34,531 nucleotides of DNA, taken from the NCBI GenBank assembly GCA_030614005.1, contig JAUWKS010000034.1, forward strand, positions 1 to 34,531. The letters are read 5' to 3'. A program made the translations under genes and the position numbers. The notes beneath the pieces were generated by a model, which saw nothing but the letters and a program-made list of their open reading frames with translations, was not told where the DNA came from and did not search any database. Below are positions 33,737-34,531 of this stretch, in pieces; positions within the stretch are counted from its first letter, which is position 1; every line of letters begins with the position of its first letter. Origin of the DNA: Candidatus Heimdallarchaeota archaeon. Its GTDB lineage: Archaea > Asgardarchaeota > Heimdallarchaeia > JABLTI01.

Positions 33737-34531
33737 AGGAATCTATTACTGGCATGTAAGAGCTAAAGATATAGCTGGGAATATCGGTTCTTTTTCAACA
33801 ACTTGGAAATTTACCGTTGATTTAACCCCACCGGGTGAACCAGCATTATTATATCCAGCTAATGGTGCACTTGATAGTGATCCAACACCGTATCTTTCTT
33901 GGACATCAGTTGCTGATGCAGTGCAATATCAAGTACAGGTTGCATGGGAATCTAGTTTTACTATTATCGAATTTGATACCATTGTTGGAAATAACTTTCT
34001 TACTACCCCTACCTTACCAGAAGGACTTTATTACTGGCAAGTCCGTGCACAAGATTCGGCAGGAAATTGGGGTGATTGGAGTAGTATGTTTCGTGTTTTT
34101 GAAATTGATACTACAGCACCAGAAATTACTGATGTATTTTTTGAATCCTCTCCAACCGATTTAGAAGAAGTGTTTGTTTATTGCAATGTTACGGATAGCA
34201 ATGATATCGATGTGGTTACTCTACACTATCGTGTTAATAGTGGAGAATGGACGATGATCACCATGATATGGGCTATTGACAATCAATATGATGTAAGTTT
34301 AGGAACATTTACTTATGCTGATTTCGTCGAATTTTTCATCTCAGCTAATGATTCTTGTATCAATCCTAATATTGGCACTGAAGATAATGGAGGAGCATAT
34401 TACAGCTTCACCGTTGTTTCAGGTGATGTCACAGGACCAGCAATTTCCTCTATTGAACAAACTCCGGATCCAGCTAATGAACTAGAAACCATAACAATAA
34501 GTTGTGATGTCTCCGATACCAATGGCATTCA
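33654..34531 (+). pseudogene. 3' continuation of the fibronectin-repeat gene in a shifted frame, open to the window end
   Basis: From 33654 the frame reads VSQTSDFSVPLYYWSTA and continues the interrupted domain, then a further repeat (PALLYPANGALDSDPTPYLS to AGNWGDWSS). After that come two domains of another type starting PEITDVFFESSPTDLEEVFV and PAISSIEQTPDPANELETIT. No stop occurs before 34531, so the gene continues outside. This part has no start of its own. It belongs to the gene at 32534; the reading frames join if two bases are restored near 33650-33653. Confidence 0.8.

Overview
The window is strongly A+T rich and reads as archaeal, most likely an Asgard archaeon (Heimdallarchaeia-like; the lineage is inferred, not proven). 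The reasons are two eukaryote-like Arf-type small GTPases, archaeal Shine-Dalgarno motifs (GGTGAT, GAGG), many surface proteins built from LVIVD or fibronectin repeats with a single C-terminal membrane anchor, an HFX_2341-type archaeal regulator, and a SNF2/SWIM pair. There is no rRNA, tRNA, CRISPR array, insertion sequence or phage gene that I can see.

Layout. 1-1033: 3' end of a surface LVIVD-repeat protein. 1311-6218: a plus-strand signalling cassette with Arf-like GTPase A, a CARF-like/winged-helix regulator, a seven-helix membrane protein, an unknown cytosolic protein, GTPase B (paralogue of A) and a second unknown cytosolic protein; the last four are tightly packed. 11355-6282 (minus): four genes joined by short overlaps, encoding a GPH-type symporter, an adenylate-forming (PaaK/CapK-like) ligase, a GNAT-like acyltransferase and an MFS exporter. 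11522-14405: an acidic helical protein, a membrane-anchored M23-like protein, an APH-like kinase and a flavodoxin. 14481-17346: a secreted subtilisin and a secreted caspase-like protease, each preceded by a copy of the same leader of about 145 bp. 17494-21468: a SNF2 ATPase and its SWIM zinc-finger partner. 21479-21929: a HicB gene followed by a hicA reading frame with no start codon. 22188-30412: surface proteins, a nucleotidyltransferase, a guanidine-group deiminase, a zinc-ribbon membrane protein and an SRPBCC protein, with a scar at 24830-25161 where tails of two other genes of this window are fused. 30580-32306: a small Cys-rich protein, a leucine-rich-repeat protein and an orphan. 32534-34531: a secreted fibronectin-type repeat protein broken by a frameshift and cut by the window end.

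How it fits together. The GTPase cassette looks like a membrane-to-GTPase signalling unit: a receptor-like 7-helix protein without a kinase domain, two GTPases and two candidate partner proteins, with a ligand-sensing regulator upstream. The two secreted proteases are probably co-regulated through their duplicated leader. The four-gene minus operon pairs import, acyl activation, acyl transfer and export of an unknown small molecule. TTG start codons preceded by good ribosome-binding sites are common here and decide several gene starts.
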